DNA of 64,000 nt from Candidatus Vicinibacter affinis (GTDB taxonomy: Bacteria > Bacteroidota > Bacteroidia > Chitinophagales > Saprospiraceae): positions 1,960,501 to 2,024,500 of the forward strand of contig JADJNH010000005.1 in NCBI GenBank assembly GCA_016714365.1. The letters are read 5' to 3'. The notes beneath the pieces are model-generated. The model was not told where the DNA came from, did not search any database, and saw nothing but the letters and a program-made list of their open reading frames with translations. This document shows positions 7,604-17,628 of the stretch, in pieces. The first letter of the stretch is position 1, and every line of letters starts with the position of its first letter. Made by a program: the position numbers and the translations under genes.

Positions 7604-9646
7604 TCAATCCAATAAGGACAGCATAAAAGCATATTCCCTGGCCGTTTCTCGGTATTGCTTAAATCTACCGGAAGCCCCACTGTGTCCTGTATTCATATCA
7701 CACATAAAAATCAGGGGAGTGTCATTGGTCTTATGAGTTCTGATTTTTGCTACCCATTTTGCAGGTTCCCAATATTGGACTTGTGAATCGTGATAACCTG
7801 TGCGAACAAACATAGCAGGATAGTTTTGGGGCATCACGTTATCATAAGGGGAGTAAGATTTTAAATAATGATAATACTCTTCGTTTGCCGGATTTCCCCA
7901 TTCGTCATATTCACCGGTTGTGAGTGGAATGTCCTCATCCAACATGGTTGTTACAACATCCACAAACGGCACCACAGCCAGAATTCCTTTCCATAAATCA
8001 GGTCGCATGTTTGCAATGGCTCCCATCAGTAATCCTCCTGCTGAACCTCCATATGCAAAAAGCCTATCGGATTGGGTGTATTTTTCAGCTATTAAAAATT
8101 CTGCACAATGAATGAAATCTGTAAATGTATTTTTCTTTTCTAAAAACTTCCCGCTTTCATACCAGGCACGACCTAATTCCTGCCCACCTCGGATGTGAGC
8201 AATGGCAAACGCAAAATTTCTATCCAACAGACTTTTTCTCGAAATACTGAAGGTCGGATCAATAGAAATTCCATAGGAGCCATAACCGTATAATAATAAT
8301 GGATGGGCACCATCCTTCTTAAAAGTTTTGTGATAGACAATTGAAATTGGAATCAAAGTTTGGTCAGAAGCGGTGGCATATATTCTCTCTGTATGGTATT
8401 CATTGGTGTCAAAGCCTCCTTCAATTTTTTGTACTCGCAATATACTGAGCTTATGATCTTCGAGATGATACTCATAAATAGTAGGCGGAGTTTTGAGTGA
8501 AGAAAAATGAATTCTTAAGTTGATAGAATCTAGTTCAGGATTAACTGAAAAGACCGCTGTGTATACTTCTTCGTCAAAGGTAATGTAATAGGGATTTGAA
8601 TTTTTTGGATGAACATGAATTTTTAGAATTCCTTCACTTCTTTCTGATAGAACCAGATAGTCTTTGAATAACTCAAAATCCTCTACCAAAATACTTTCGT
8701 TGTAAGGAATAATGTTTTTCCAATAGTCCATTTCGGTATGTTGATCTGGACAACGCATCATTCCAAAATTGGGCCCGATTTTATTGGTACGTATAAACCA
8801 CTCCTGATCCTTGTGGTCAATGTAATATTCAAGATTCTCCACACGGCTTTGAAATAGAAAAACCTGATCACTGCAATGTTGTGCATCGATGTATCGATAT
8901 TCTGATTCCAGAGAGGAGGCAGAATTAATCAAAATATATTTTTTGTCCTTTGTTTTCCCAACTGATACATAAAACGTCTCGTCTGATTCTTCAAAGATTA
9001 ATTTGTCTTTTTTAAAATCAGTTTCAAATTCATGCAGCATCACTCTGAATTCTCTGAGTGTATCATCTTTGGTCACGTAATACACATTTTTGGAATCATT
9101 GGTCCAGACGAGACATGTGCCGGCATTGGGAATTTTTTGTTTAAAAGTTTCTCCGGTAACCAGATTTTTAAAACAAATTGAATAGATTCTTCTGCTTTGT
9201 AAATCTTCTGTATAAGCCAAAAATTGATTGTTGGGACTAATGGCCATGCTCCCTATGTGGTAATATTTTTGACCATCCGCAAGTTTGTTTACATCTAGAA
9301 TGACTTCTTCCCTGCTCTCCAAAGTACTTTGATATCTCACATAGATCGGATATTCTTTTTGCTCTTCAAATTTGGTTTTGTACCAATATCCGTTTACGTA
9401 ATAGGGTGCAGATTCATCGTTTTGAACTATTCGCTGGGTGATTTCTTCAAATAATTTGTCCTCCAATTCTTTAAAAACAGCACACATCTGCTGGCCATAA
9501 TTGTTTTCCTCTTCGAGGTACGCCAGGACATCCGGATGGTCTCTTTCATTCATCCAGAAATATGGGTCCACTCTTAGGTCTCCATGATGGCTAAGTTCTT
9601 TAGGGTTAAGTTTTGCTTTTGGAGCAGGAATCCTGGGTAAATTCAT
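7604..9646 (-). CDS. Oligopeptidase B-like serine peptidase (S9A, prolyl oligopeptidase family)
   Basis: The 680-residue protein has an N-terminal beta-propeller (with 'GDLRVDPYFWMNERDHPDVL' typical of oligopeptidase B) and a C-terminal alpha/beta-hydrolase domain. The catalytic triad is visible as Ser535 in GGSAGG, Asp620 in GYHDSQVQYW and His655 in NTGHSGASG. Such enzymes cleave short peptides, in the OpB subgroup after basic residues; two acidic residues in 'TTGEYDEWGNP' fit that specificity. The ATG at 9646 is preferred over one 33 codons upstream because the family begins about 20 residues before the HGD motif. No signal peptide follows this start, so a cytoplasmic location is likely. 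It is divergent from the MATE transporter. Confidence 0.9.
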   Translation of the reverse strand: MNLPRIPAPKAKLNPKELSHHGDLRVDPYFWMNERDHPDVLAYLEEENNYGQQMCAVFKELEDKLFEEITQRIVQNDESAPYYVNGYWYKTKFEEQKEYPIYVRYQSTLESREEVILDVNKLADGQKYYHIGSMAISPNNQFLAYTEDLQSRRIYSICFKNLVTGETFKQKIPNAGTCLVWTNDSKNVYYVTKDDTLREFRVMLHEFETDFKKDKLIFEESDETFYVSVGKTKDKKYILINSASSLESEYRYIDAQHCSDQVFLFQSRVENLEYYIDHKDQEWFIRTNKIGPNFGMMRCPDQHTEMDYWKNIIPYNESILVEDFELFKDYLVLSERSEGILKIHVHPKNSNPYYITFDEEVYTAVFSVNPELDSINLRIHFSSLKTPPTIYEYHLEDHKLSILRVQKIEGGFDTNEYHTERIYATASDQTLIPISIVYHKTFKKDGAHPLLLYGYGSYGISIDPTFSISRKSLLDRNFAFAIAHIRGGQELGRAWYESGKFLEKKNTFTDFIHCAEFLIAEKYTQSDRLFAYGGSAGGLLMGAIANMRPDLWKGILAVVPFVDVVTTMLDEDIPLTTGEYDEWGNPANEEYYHYLKSYSPYDNVMPQNYPAMFVRTGYHDSQVQYWEPAKWVAKIRTHKTNDTPLIFMCDMNTGHSGASGRFKQYRETAREYAFMLSLLD

Positions 9647-9752
9647 ATGATTTGTATTCTGTTGCAAAAGAAACAAAGTTTGGGGATATAATAAGAAATC
9701 ATAAACTATTGTCTCGTATTGACGATGTGATTTATCTTTAGGCATCTATTAG

Positions 9753-11096
9753 ATGAAAGAATTCATACACAACGCTAAAAGACTGCTTTTCCTGGCCATT
9801 CCTATCATGTTGGGATCTGCCGGACAAAATGTCATTGCATTAACCGACAGCTTGTTTCTTTATCGTTATGATGAAAATGACTTCGCAGCTGTAGGATTTG
9901 TAAGCGTTTTTTATCTTGTAATTTCCTCTATTGCCTACGGGTTTTCAAAAGGTGGTCAGATCATTATTGCCCGAAAATATGGGGAAAGGTCTCCGCTTGC
10001 GGTCAAAAAGTACTTTTATGCCATTCTCTTTTTTGAATTGGTAGTAGGACTTTTGATTTTTATTGTACTTAAATTCTTCTCAGCTGAAATCCTTTCATTG
10101 TTTGTCAAATCTGAAGTAATTCTCCAAAAATCTCTTGAATTTCTCGAATACCGTATCTATGGTTTAGTTTTTGCCTATGTCGGACTTGCCTTTTTGTCGT
10201 TGTATATGGGTTTAGGCAGACCTAAAATTATTCTGATTGATACTGTTTTTTTGGGATTGAGTAATATTCTTTTGTGCTATCTCTTAGTCTATGGGAAAGG
10301 CGGATTTCCAGAGATGGGAATTGCAGGAGCAGGATTGGCAAGTTCGCTTGCTGAAATTGCAGCTTTTGTGTTCTTTCTGATTTATATATTGCTAGACAAG
10401 GATCTGAGGCCTTTTGATCTGTTTACCATACCCCACATTGAGCCATCCGAATTAAGAAATATTTACAAACTAAGCCTTCCGATACTTATGCAATCAGTCA
10501 TTGGGATTGCAAGCTGGTTCATCTTTTTCAGTTTTATAGAAAAACTGGGAGAGAGAGCTTTGGCAATTTCCAATTTGTTGCGCGTGGTTTACCTGATCTT
10601 TACCATTCCTTGTTGGGGCTTTGCAGCGGCCATCAATACCATGGTAAGCAAAACTATAGGACGAAAAAGAGAGCAAAGAGTACTCAACCAAGTATATCAT
10701 TCCTCTTTAATTTCTCTTACCGTAACAACCCTGGTATCCTTTCCATTTTTAATTTTTGCCCAGACCCTCCTGTATCCATTTTTGGGGGGAGGAGACACTG
10801 CCTTGTTTCAGGAATCCCTGCCATACTTTAAAATTCTCTTCGCCATTTTGGTGGTTGCATCTTTTTCAAACATTTTTTTTAATGGGGTCAGTGGTGCGGG
10901 AGAGACTTCCAAGGGGTTAAACATACAAATACTGGGATCATTTCTTTACTTGGGGATTACCTGGATAGCTATTCTTTACCCGGATTCACTGGGTTTGAAG
11001 TGGGCATGGTACGGAGAAATTGTCTATTGGCTGAGTCAATGTCTCTTGTCCTGGTGGGTTCTTAAATCCGGCAAGTGGTACTTTATTAAATTTTAA
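9753..11096 (+). CDS. MATE family efflux transporter
   Basis: This 447-residue polytopic protein has about twelve hydrophobic segments in two similar halves. The N-terminus ('LAIPIMLGSAGQNVIALTDS') is the characteristic first helix of MATE/DinF/NorM antiporters, and the start of the second half repeats it ('LSLPILMQSVIGIASWFIFF'). MATE proteins export cationic drugs or metabolites in exchange for Na+ or H+. It stands alone, 106 bases from the divergent peptidase, with smc 157 bases downstream. Family is clear; substrate is unknown. Confidence 0.88.
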   Translation: MKEFIHNAKRLLFLAIPIMLGSAGQNVIALTDSLFLYRYDENDFAAVGFVSVFYLVISSIAYGFSKGGQIIIARKYGERSPLAVKKYFYAILFFELVVGLLIFIVLKFFSAEILSLFVKSEVILQKSLEFLEYRIYGLVFAYVGLAFLSLYMGLGRPKIILIDTVFLGLSNILLCYLLVYGKGGFPEMGIAGAGLASSLAEIAAFVFFLIYILLDKDLRPFDLFTIPHIEPSELRNIYKLSLPILMQSVIGIASWFIFFSFIEKLGERALAISNLLRVVYLIFTIPCWGFAAAINTMVSKTIGRKREQRVLNQVYHSSLISLTVTTLVSFPFLIFAQTLLYPFLGGGDTALFQESLPYFKILFAILVVASFSNIFFNGVSGAGETSKGLNIQILGSFLYLGITWIAILYPDSLGLKWAWYGEIVYWLSQCLLSWWVLKSGKWYFIKF

Positions 11097-11238
11097 GTTT
11101 ATTGTTATTTTTTTTCCTTTTGTAATAGCTTGATCCAGCTATTCTAAAATAGTTAAAATATTTATATATGATTGATAATGAGCGCTTTATTTAAAGTGTT
11201 GTTATTTATATTGAGAAAACTTATATAAATCTTTTCTA

Positions 11239-11246
11239 TATTTTTG
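11239..11246 (+). promoter_or_regulatory. Possible -7 box (TATTTTTG) of smc
   Basis: TATTTTTG matches TAnnTTTG and ends 7 bases before the smc ATG. The nearest TTG is 25 bases upstream, slightly beyond the usual 17-23 spacing. If used, the transcript would be almost leaderless. Confidence 0.35.
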
Positions 11247-11253
11247 CAGCCTT

Positions 11254-14200
11254 ATGAGACTTAAAAAAATAGAAGTCAAAGGTTTTAAAAGCTTTGCTGA
11301 TGAAACGGTCATCCACTTTAATGAGGCAGTGACCGGTATTGTTGGTCCCAATGGTTCAGGGAAATCAAATATTGTGGATGCCATCAGGTGGGTGCTGGGA
11401 GAGCAAAAAGGAAGAGAATTGCGTTTGGAACAAATGTCTGACGTTATTTTCAATGGTACCAAAAAGCGAAAGGAGGCACCTCTGGCGCACGTAAGCCTTA
11501 CCTTCGAAAACACCAAAAATCTATTGCCTGTTGAATATCATACAGTAAATATTTCAAGGTTTTTATACAGAAGTGGAGAAAGTGAATATCGTCTGAACAA
11601 TGTTACCTGTAGGTTAAAAGACATCACTTCACTGTTTATGGATACCGGAATCGGATCTGACTCCTACGCCATTATAGCTCTGGGAATGGTGGAGGACATA
11701 TTGTCCAACAAGGAATCTGCACGGCGGAAAATGTTTGAGCAGGCCGCAGGAATTTCAAAATACAAGTCCAGAAAGCGTGAATCCATAAATAAATTAAAAG
11801 CGACCACCGAGGATTTAGCTCGAATTGAAGATCTATTATTTGAGATCAATAACAATCTCGTTGAATTGGAAAAGCAGGCAAAGCGGGCCAAAAAGTTTTT
11901 TGAAATGCGGGATAAGTATAGAAATTCCGGATTGAGGCTCGCATTTTTGTCCGTAGTAAGTCTGAAGGAAAAGATTCAAAAGACCTCCCAAATTATCGAC
12001 GAAGAAATAATAAAATTGCAAGAGCAGGAGGTTAAACTGCACCAATCTGAAGCAGAGCTTGAGCAATTCAAAAAATCTCACCTAGATAAGGAGAAAAGTC
12101 TCAGTGAATATCAGAAGAAAGTGAACGAACTTTTGGATCAGATCAGAAATATTGAGACAGAGATTCAAGTTAAAGAACAAAAGAAGTTTTTTAATGTAAC
12201 ACAGCAGGAAGCTTTGAGGCAGAGCAATACGGATGCAGGTACTAAATTGGAAGTAATTTCTCAGGATATTTTATTGCTGCATTCTGAAATCGGAAAAACT
12301 CAGGAAGAATTCAGTAAACTACATGTTCAGACTGCTGAGTTACAGTTAGATTATGAAACTAAGCAATTGAAGTTTGATGAGCTAAAATCTGGTGTGGATC
12401 AGTTTCAAACTCAAAAAGATACCATAGAAAAAAGTGTCTTCGAATTAGAAAAGGATCTGGCGATCAAAAGAAACCAACTGGAAAATCTCCAGGCAGATTC
12501 AAAAAGAAACGCAGATGAACTTGCGTTCAGGACAGAGGAATATTCACATTTCAATAAAGATATTGAAGACCTTGAGACCAATCTTCGGATTGTTCAGGAG
12601 AAAATTGCCTTGGTGACTAAGGAAGAGGAGGAAAGAAAAGCAAGGCTTTCTATTCTAAAGACAGAGATTGAAACACACACCCAAAATGTAGCAGCCGCCA
12701 ATCGGAAAAAAGATGCCCGGAAGAATGAATTTGATCTCTTAAAATCTATGGTTGAAAAACTTGAAGGTTTTCCGGAGTCCATCAAATTCCTGCATCAGAA
12801 TTGGAGAAAAGACGTTCCCGTATTAACGGATCTTATTTATACTGAAGAGAAATATCGTTCTGCAATTGAGTCTTTCTTAGAGCCCTATCTTAATTATCAC
12901 GTAGTGAGTAATGAAGAGGAGGCCATTCAGGCGATCAGACTTCTCCATGGCAACGCCAAAGGCAAGGCTAATTTTTTTATTCTTAGTAAATTTAAAAGTG
13001 AGAAAATTGTTCCGGCAGAAATTGTTGGATTTAAATCTGCCATATCCCTTATTGAAACCGATGCACTCTACCAGCCTTTGTTGTACTCTTTGTTGAATAA
13101 TGTTTATGTAAAAGACGCTGAGTCTTATCTTGAAGATGTCATGGATTTTCCGGAGGATGTTTCAGTAATTAGTTTGAGTGGGTCTATAATCAGGCAAAGA
13201 AATTCGATTTCAGGTGGTTCGGTTGGATTGTTTGAAGGCAAAAAACTTGGTCGCAAGAAACATCTGGAAAAACTTGAATCTGATCTTAAGACCATTGAGC
13301 TGGAGGTTTTAGAGTTGGACAGAACGTTGTCACAACTTAAACAAGATTACAAACAAATTGAATTGATTAACAAGGAAGGAGAATTGAATATTTCAAGAAA
13401 AGAAGAAAGTACCTTGCTTCAATCTCTGGCACAAATGTCAACCAAGGTTCAACATTTCAATGACTTGAAAAAACAATTTGAAGAGCGCATAGCTGGTAAT
13501 GATCTAAAATATAAGGAAATACAGCACGACAGAGAAACGAATCAGATTAAAGTGGAAGCGCTTAAGTCAGAATTGGGTCAACTTTTAAACAGCATCACCC
13601 AAACTGACCTGGTATTTAATAACATCTCAACAGAATTGACAACAGCTGCCGGTTTGTACAACCAGTCAAGACTTGAAGTGCTCAAATGGGAGAATAAGTT
13701 GGACAATATCAAAAAGGATCTTGAATATCGTCAAAGACAGCATGATGAAACTAAAATACAACTTGAGCACAACTCAAAGCGCTTAGAAGAATACCAACAT
13801 GAATTGGAGGAATTAGATAAAGGGTTGGCTGAAGATAAAAATCAACTAATTGAAAGATTCGAATACCGTAAAACAATTGAATCTGATTTAACGCATTTGG
13901 AGCAGGATTATTACGAGATACGGAATACCATCACTGTGCAGGAAACCCAAATTCGGGGATATCAGAAGTCAATACTGGAATACCAATCTTCCATAAATAC
14001 CTTGAAAGATCAACGTTCTGAGAGTAATTATAAGATACAGTCTACAGTGGAGAGGGCTGAACTTGAATTCAATACACCTTTGGATAAATATGTTCCCGAA
14101 GAGGAAGTAGAGCAAATGGATGAAGATGCATTGAGGGATCGAGTGATGTATTATAAAGTTAGGCTCGATAATTATGGAGAAATTAATCCAATGGCATTAG

Positions 14201-14808
14201 AAGCCTATGAGGAAATGAAAGGAAGATATGAGCGAATTCAATTGCAAAAAGAGGATATCCTTAAAGCTCAGGACAGCTTGCTTCAGACCATAAAGGAAAT
14301 AGAGGAAACGGCTACGGCCAGCTTTATGAATGCCTTTAATCAGGTGCGTGTTCACTTTCAGGATGTTTTCCGTTCACTATTTACCGGAGATGATGATTGT
14401 GATTTAGTCTTGATGGATGAAATGGATCCATTGGAGTGTGATATTGATATCATTGCAAAACCCAAAGGGAAGCGACCAAAATCTATTCATCAGTTAAGTG
14501 GAGGAGAGAAGACCTTAACAGCCATTGCATTGTTATTCTCACTTTATTTACTGAAACCGGCACCTTTCTGTATTTTTGATGAAGTTGACGCACCACTGGA
14601 CGATATTAATATTGATAAATTTAACCACATCATCAGGAAGTTCAGCAAAGATTCACAATTTGTGATCATCACGCACAACAAACTGACCATGGCAGAAGTA
14701 GACGTCTTGTATGGGGTTTACATGGAAGAAATGGGCGTTTCGAATGTCACTGCAGTTGATTTTAGAAGTTATGAGCATGACATTGTGCTTTCTGAAATGG
14801 AAGGATAA
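11254..14808 (+). CDS. smc: Chromosome partition/condensin protein SMC
   Basis: At 1184 residues this is a full-length bacterial SMC. It has an N-terminal ATPase half with Walker A GPNGSGKSN (31-39), a long coiled coil, a globular hinge near 510-660, the returning coil, and a C-terminal half with the ABC signature LSGGEKT (from 1081) and Walker B CIFDE (1106-1110). SMC dimers with ScpA/ScpB compact and segregate the chromosome by ATP-driven loop handling; no scpA or scpB is in this window. The start is set by MRLKKIEVKGFKSF, the conserved beginning of the family. The gene is convergent with the nuclease gene 21 bases downstream. Confidence 0.97.
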   Translation: MRLKKIEVKGFKSFADETVIHFNEAVTGIVGPNGSGKSNIVDAIRWVLGEQKGRELRLEQMSDVIFNGTKKRKEAPLAHVSLTFENTKNLLPVEYHTVNISRFLYRSGESEYRLNNVTCRLKDITSLFMDTGIGSDSYAIIALGMVEDILSNKESARRKMFEQAAGISKYKSRKRESINKLKATTEDLARIEDLLFEINNNLVELEKQAKRAKKFFEMRDKYRNSGLRLAFLSVVSLKEKIQKTSQIIDEEIIKLQEQEVKLHQSEAELEQFKKSHLDKEKSLSEYQKKVNELLDQIRNIETEIQVKEQKKFFNVTQQEALRQSNTDAGTKLEVISQDILLLHSEIGKTQEEFSKLHVQTAELQLDYETKQLKFDELKSGVDQFQTQKDTIEKSVFELEKDLAIKRNQLENLQADSKRNADELAFRTEEYSHFNKDIEDLETNLRIVQEKIALVTKEEEERKARLSILKTEIETHTQNVAAANRKKDARKNEFDLLKSMVEKLEGFPESIKFLHQNWRKDVPVLTDLIYTEEKYRSAIESFLEPYLNYHVVSNEEEAIQAIRLLHGNAKGKANFFILSKFKSEKIVPAEIVGFKSAISLIETDALYQPLLYSLLNNVYVKDAESYLEDVMDFPEDVSVISLSGSIIRQRNSISGGSVGLFEGKKLGRKKHLEKLESDLKTIELEVLELDRTLSQLKQDYKQIELINKEGELNISRKEESTLLQSLAQMSTKVQHFNDLKKQFEERIAGNDLKYKEIQHDRETNQIKVEALKSELGQLLNSITQTDLVFNNISTELTTAAGLYNQSRLEVLKWENKLDNIKKDLEYRQRQHDETKIQLEHNSKRLEEYQHELEELDKGLAEDKNQLIERFEYRKTIESDLTHLEQDYYEIRNTITVQETQIRGYQKSILEYQSSINTLKDQRSESNYKIQSTVERAELEFNTPLDKYVPEEEVEQMDEDALRDRVMYYKVRLDNYGEINPMALEAYEEMKGRYERIQLQKEDILKAQDSLLQTIKEIEETATASFMNAFNQVRVHFQDVFRSLFTGDDDCDLVLMDEMDPLECDIDIIAKPKGKRPKSIHQLSGGEKTLTAIALLFSLYLLKPAPFCIFDEVDAPLDDINIDKFNHIIRKFSKDSQFVIITHNKLTMAEVDVLYGVYMEEMGVSNVTAVDFRSYEHDIVLSEMEG

Positions 14809-14829
14809 TTGTAAAATAACTGCTTCTAT

Positions 14830-15273
14830 TCAGGTATGGAATGGGAGTTGTTCGATAAATTGATAGCTTTTTAGTGCATGGTCAATTTTTGCAATCAAGG
14901 TTGATCTGCCATTTGTAACTGCCAAATAAGGAGCTTTTAAAATAAAATTATAATTGGCAGCTTGATCCAATACACGCTGTGAAATTGCAGTTTCATAGGA
15001 CTTACACTCAACAATTACAAGAGGGGCTCCCGATGGATCGTAAACTACCAAATCAAATCTTCGCTTAAATCCCCCAAAAACTAATTGTTTTTCAACGGAC
15101 ATGTTAGACAGACTGTAATGGAGTTCAGAATGAAGATGCACGATGAATAGCTGCCTTACAATTTCCTCAGGGGTAGAAGTTATCCATTTTTTTCTGACCG
15201 GATCATAGATTTGATTTTTTGAATTTCGTTTGATCTGGTTAAAATATTTTTCCAATGAAAATTCATTTTCCAT
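14830..15273 (-). CDS. Small PD-(D/E)xK nuclease-like protein with HsdR N-terminal-type domain
   Basis: The 147-residue protein consists almost entirely of a type I restriction HsdR N-terminal-like fold (HSDR_N_2 type). The catalytic set is intact: Asp74 in RRFDLVVYD, Glu89 and Lys91 in VIVECKS, and Gln104 in LDQAANYN. The C-terminal 'APYLAVTNG' is also typical. It is far shorter than a real HsdR and lacks the helicase motor. Its ATG overlaps the stop of the upstream helicase-like gene (TGATG), so the two are translationally coupled. Similar stand-alone proteins are widespread in Bacteroidota with no assigned role. DNA binding or cleavage is inferred from the motif only. Confidence 0.8.
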   Translation of the reverse strand: MENEFSLEKYFNQIKRNSKNQIYDPVRKKWITSTPEEIVRQLFIVHLHSELHYSLSNMSVEKQLVFGGFKRRFDLVVYDPSGAPLVIVECKSYETAISQRVLDQAANYNFILKAPYLAVTNGRSTLIAKIDHALKSYQFIEQLPFHT

Positions 15274-17552
15274 CAGACAGCGTGCAGGTCTATGTTTTTA
15301 ATGGGTGTAAATAAATTTCGCTCATTGGATGGCCAGAAACTTTTCAATTGAAACAACTGATTTGATTCCACATTTTCAATCTCAAATCCGGCTACTTCCA
15401 TGCATTTTAAAAAATGCCATTGCCATTCCAATTGTTGAATGTTTAGGGAAGCAGTGGAAAAAAGTTGATCAGCCAACCATATTTTTTTCTGTGTTGATTT
15501 ATGCATCAGCAACTCACTTAATCTTTCAGCTCCATCTTGTTCTTCCAACTGGATCAGATTCCATTCAACACCACTGAGTTGAATAAACAATTGCTCTAAT
15601 TCCTTTGGCAGAAAACTCAGTGCCAGTTTTTTCGAATTAACTAAAACTTTTAATTTCGGAAAATTTGATAAAATGAAATTAGCAAGTCCATTGATGTGGG
15701 TGGTTACTTCGGTTGGATGAAGATCGTGCAGTATATTTTTCAATCTGGATGGGGGAGCCTGATTGAGTGCGATATTGAATTCTGCATGAGAAGATAATTC
15801 TTCGTGTATACTGATATAATGATGGGCAGATTTTCCAAATTTTGCCAACTGTTGATCTTCATCAGCAGGACAAAGATTCCACACTTCATCCCAAACTGGT
15901 TGGCTCAGTGTCGGAAAATATTCGCGGTGAGAATTTTCAAGTATAATAATAGGAAATACATCAGTCAGCAGTGGAATTAATTGATAGTATTCTGAAAGTG
16001 TGTGTTCATTTTTTTGGTTATTTTTTAAGCTTTCATAAAGGCCGGAATCCTTTTCACTCAACTTTTGAAGTGATTGGTGCTGTTTTTGTTCATATTTTGA
16101 AAGCAGGTAGGACGTCCATTGTGATTTTATCTGAGCAACACTGGTTTTGAATTCCTTAATCCAGTCTGGAATAAATTCTGCATTGTAGTCAAAAGTTTGT
16201 TTTAAAATGCTGTCCTGGTAGTGTCTTTTTAATTCCATTTCCCAACTGTCAGGATGCGCAGATTGCAAAAGATCCAAAATGTTTTTTTGACGGTCAGTAA
16301 GCAAATTGTATTGAATTTTCCAATCAAAAAACGGTGCAAATGAGGACGAGCAATCTAAAATGGTATCCGCAAATTTGATATGTTTTTCTATGGAATGAAT
16401 CAGTTCAGGAAGTGTATCAGATTGCAGTTGAATGGTTTGATGGATAATTCCGGAAGAATTGATATCATTTTGCCATTTAATGGCTCGTTCGAGGATGCTT
16501 TTTAAACTCAAAACAATATCTCTATCCCTTATTTCCGATAATTTTAATGACTTTAAGGTGTGGTTAAGACAATTGTTTATTTCTGGTTTTAAATCGGATA
16601 TGGAAGGTATTTCGTTCCGGTAATTAAAAGTAATAATTTCTGAAGTGTCTGACGGCTTAAGGAAATTTCTATATTTTTCAAATTTTTCAACTGCAAGTTG
16701 ATGTTTAAGCATCCAATCCGACTGATCGGTTTGATTGGATTGCAGCCATTTTAATTCGGAAATATATTTTGAAAATTGATGACAAATGCGTTTGTTTTCA
16801 GAGATGAACCAATAGTCAAGATATTCATTCAGTTCGTTTAGTATTTGACTGCCGGTTTTTTTCCAATGAGTTAGAAAGTGTGATAGGTAAGTCCATGCTT
16901 CATCCCGAAGAAAAAGTTCAAATAACTTGTCATTCAATTGATTTAGAGGATGAGATTCATGAAGCTTTCCGCCTTTACAAGTTTTAAAAGATTCCAACAA
17001 ATTTATCATGCTCTGGTATTCTCTTTGCATGAGGGGCTCATGTAATGGGCTTATTCGAAAAAATTCATTTTTTTTGACTTGTTCCAGAGAAATGGCTTTT
17101 GATATTGAGCTTACAAAATTTTCTTGAAGTCCGGATTTAGTTTGATATAAAGAATCGTATGTTTCCTTGAGATTGTTGTGTACAATTTTTAAAGCTTTAT
17201 TCAGCGTTTCAAATTGTTCCAGATTTAATTTTCCCGGGACAGTGACCGGATTAAATTGTAATAATTTTTGTTCAATTTCAGATCTGGAATGTGTAAATAG
17301 AAAACTCAAGGGTTGTAACTGAAATTCATGTATGATTTCCTCTAAAAGACGGACATGCTCAGGCTGATCTATTAAAATCAGGGTTTTTCTTTTGGTAAGT
17401 AAATTTCGGATAATTTTATTGCAGATCCATAATTTACGAGCGTTTTGGTTCAAAGGTCTGATGTGAATATTGGACTCAGTTTCTGAGATCAACATAGATT
17501 GAGCTACATCATCCGGCATAGGATATAAGTAAATGAAAGAGTCCTGACCCAT
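15273..17552 (-). CDS. Helicase-like protein with apparently degenerate NTP-binding site; function unknown
   Basis: This 759-residue protein has no confident family. Its N-terminus resembles the DNA2/NAM7-type superfamily 1 helicase start in layout: a Q at 'DDVAQSML', a P-loop-position segment 'IRPLNQNARKLW' lacking GxGKT, then 'NLLTKRKTLILIDQPEHVRL', matching the post-Walker A strand and helix Ia. A second stretch near 535-590 ('VFPIIILENS', 'WDEVWNLCPADEDQQL') sits where 'FDLVIFDEASQ' is expected but lacks the DEAS residues. Most of the middle is helical, charged and W/Q-rich. The sense is of an inactive helicase relative that may act as a binding scaffold for the coupled nuclease. This is inference from pattern, and the protein could be unrelated. 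Confidence 0.5.
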   Translation of the reverse strand: MGQDSFIYLYPMPDDVAQSMLISETESNIHIRPLNQNARKLWICNKIIRNLLTKRKTLILIDQPEHVRLLEEIIHEFQLQPLSFLFTHSRSEIEQKLLQFNPVTVPGKLNLEQFETLNKALKIVHNNLKETYDSLYQTKSGLQENFVSSISKAISLEQVKKNEFFRISPLHEPLMQREYQSMINLLESFKTCKGGKLHESHPLNQLNDKLFELFLRDEAWTYLSHFLTHWKKTGSQILNELNEYLDYWFISENKRICHQFSKYISELKWLQSNQTDQSDWMLKHQLAVEKFEKYRNFLKPSDTSEIITFNYRNEIPSISDLKPEINNCLNHTLKSLKLSEIRDRDIVLSLKSILERAIKWQNDINSSGIIHQTIQLQSDTLPELIHSIEKHIKFADTILDCSSSFAPFFDWKIQYNLLTDRQKNILDLLQSAHPDSWEMELKRHYQDSILKQTFDYNAEFIPDWIKEFKTSVAQIKSQWTSYLLSKYEQKQHQSLQKLSEKDSGLYESLKNNQKNEHTLSEYYQLIPLLTDVFPIIILENSHREYFPTLSQPVWDEVWNLCPADEDQQLAKFGKSAHHYISIHEELSSHAEFNIALNQAPPSRLKNILHDLHPTEVTTHINGLANFILSNFPKLKVLVNSKKLALSFLPKELEQLFIQLSGVEWNLIQLEEQDGAERLSELLMHKSTQKKIWLADQLFSTASLNIQQLEWQWHFLKCMEVAGFEIENVESNQLFQLKSFWPSNERNLFTPIKNIDLHAV

Positions 17553-17574
17553 TTTTGGTGTTAAATTTTAGATA

Positions 17575-17582
17575 CAAATATA
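17575..17582 (-). promoter_or_regulatory. -7 box (TATATTTG) of the helicase-like/nuclease operon
   Basis: The minus strand carries TATATTTG 22 bases before the ATG at 17552, with TTTTTG about 24 bases further upstream. Spacing is at the edge of the usual range. Confidence 0.45.
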
Positions 17583-17628
17583 TATAAAAATATTATATAT
17601 GAATATCAAAAACTATGTTATTTAAGTT

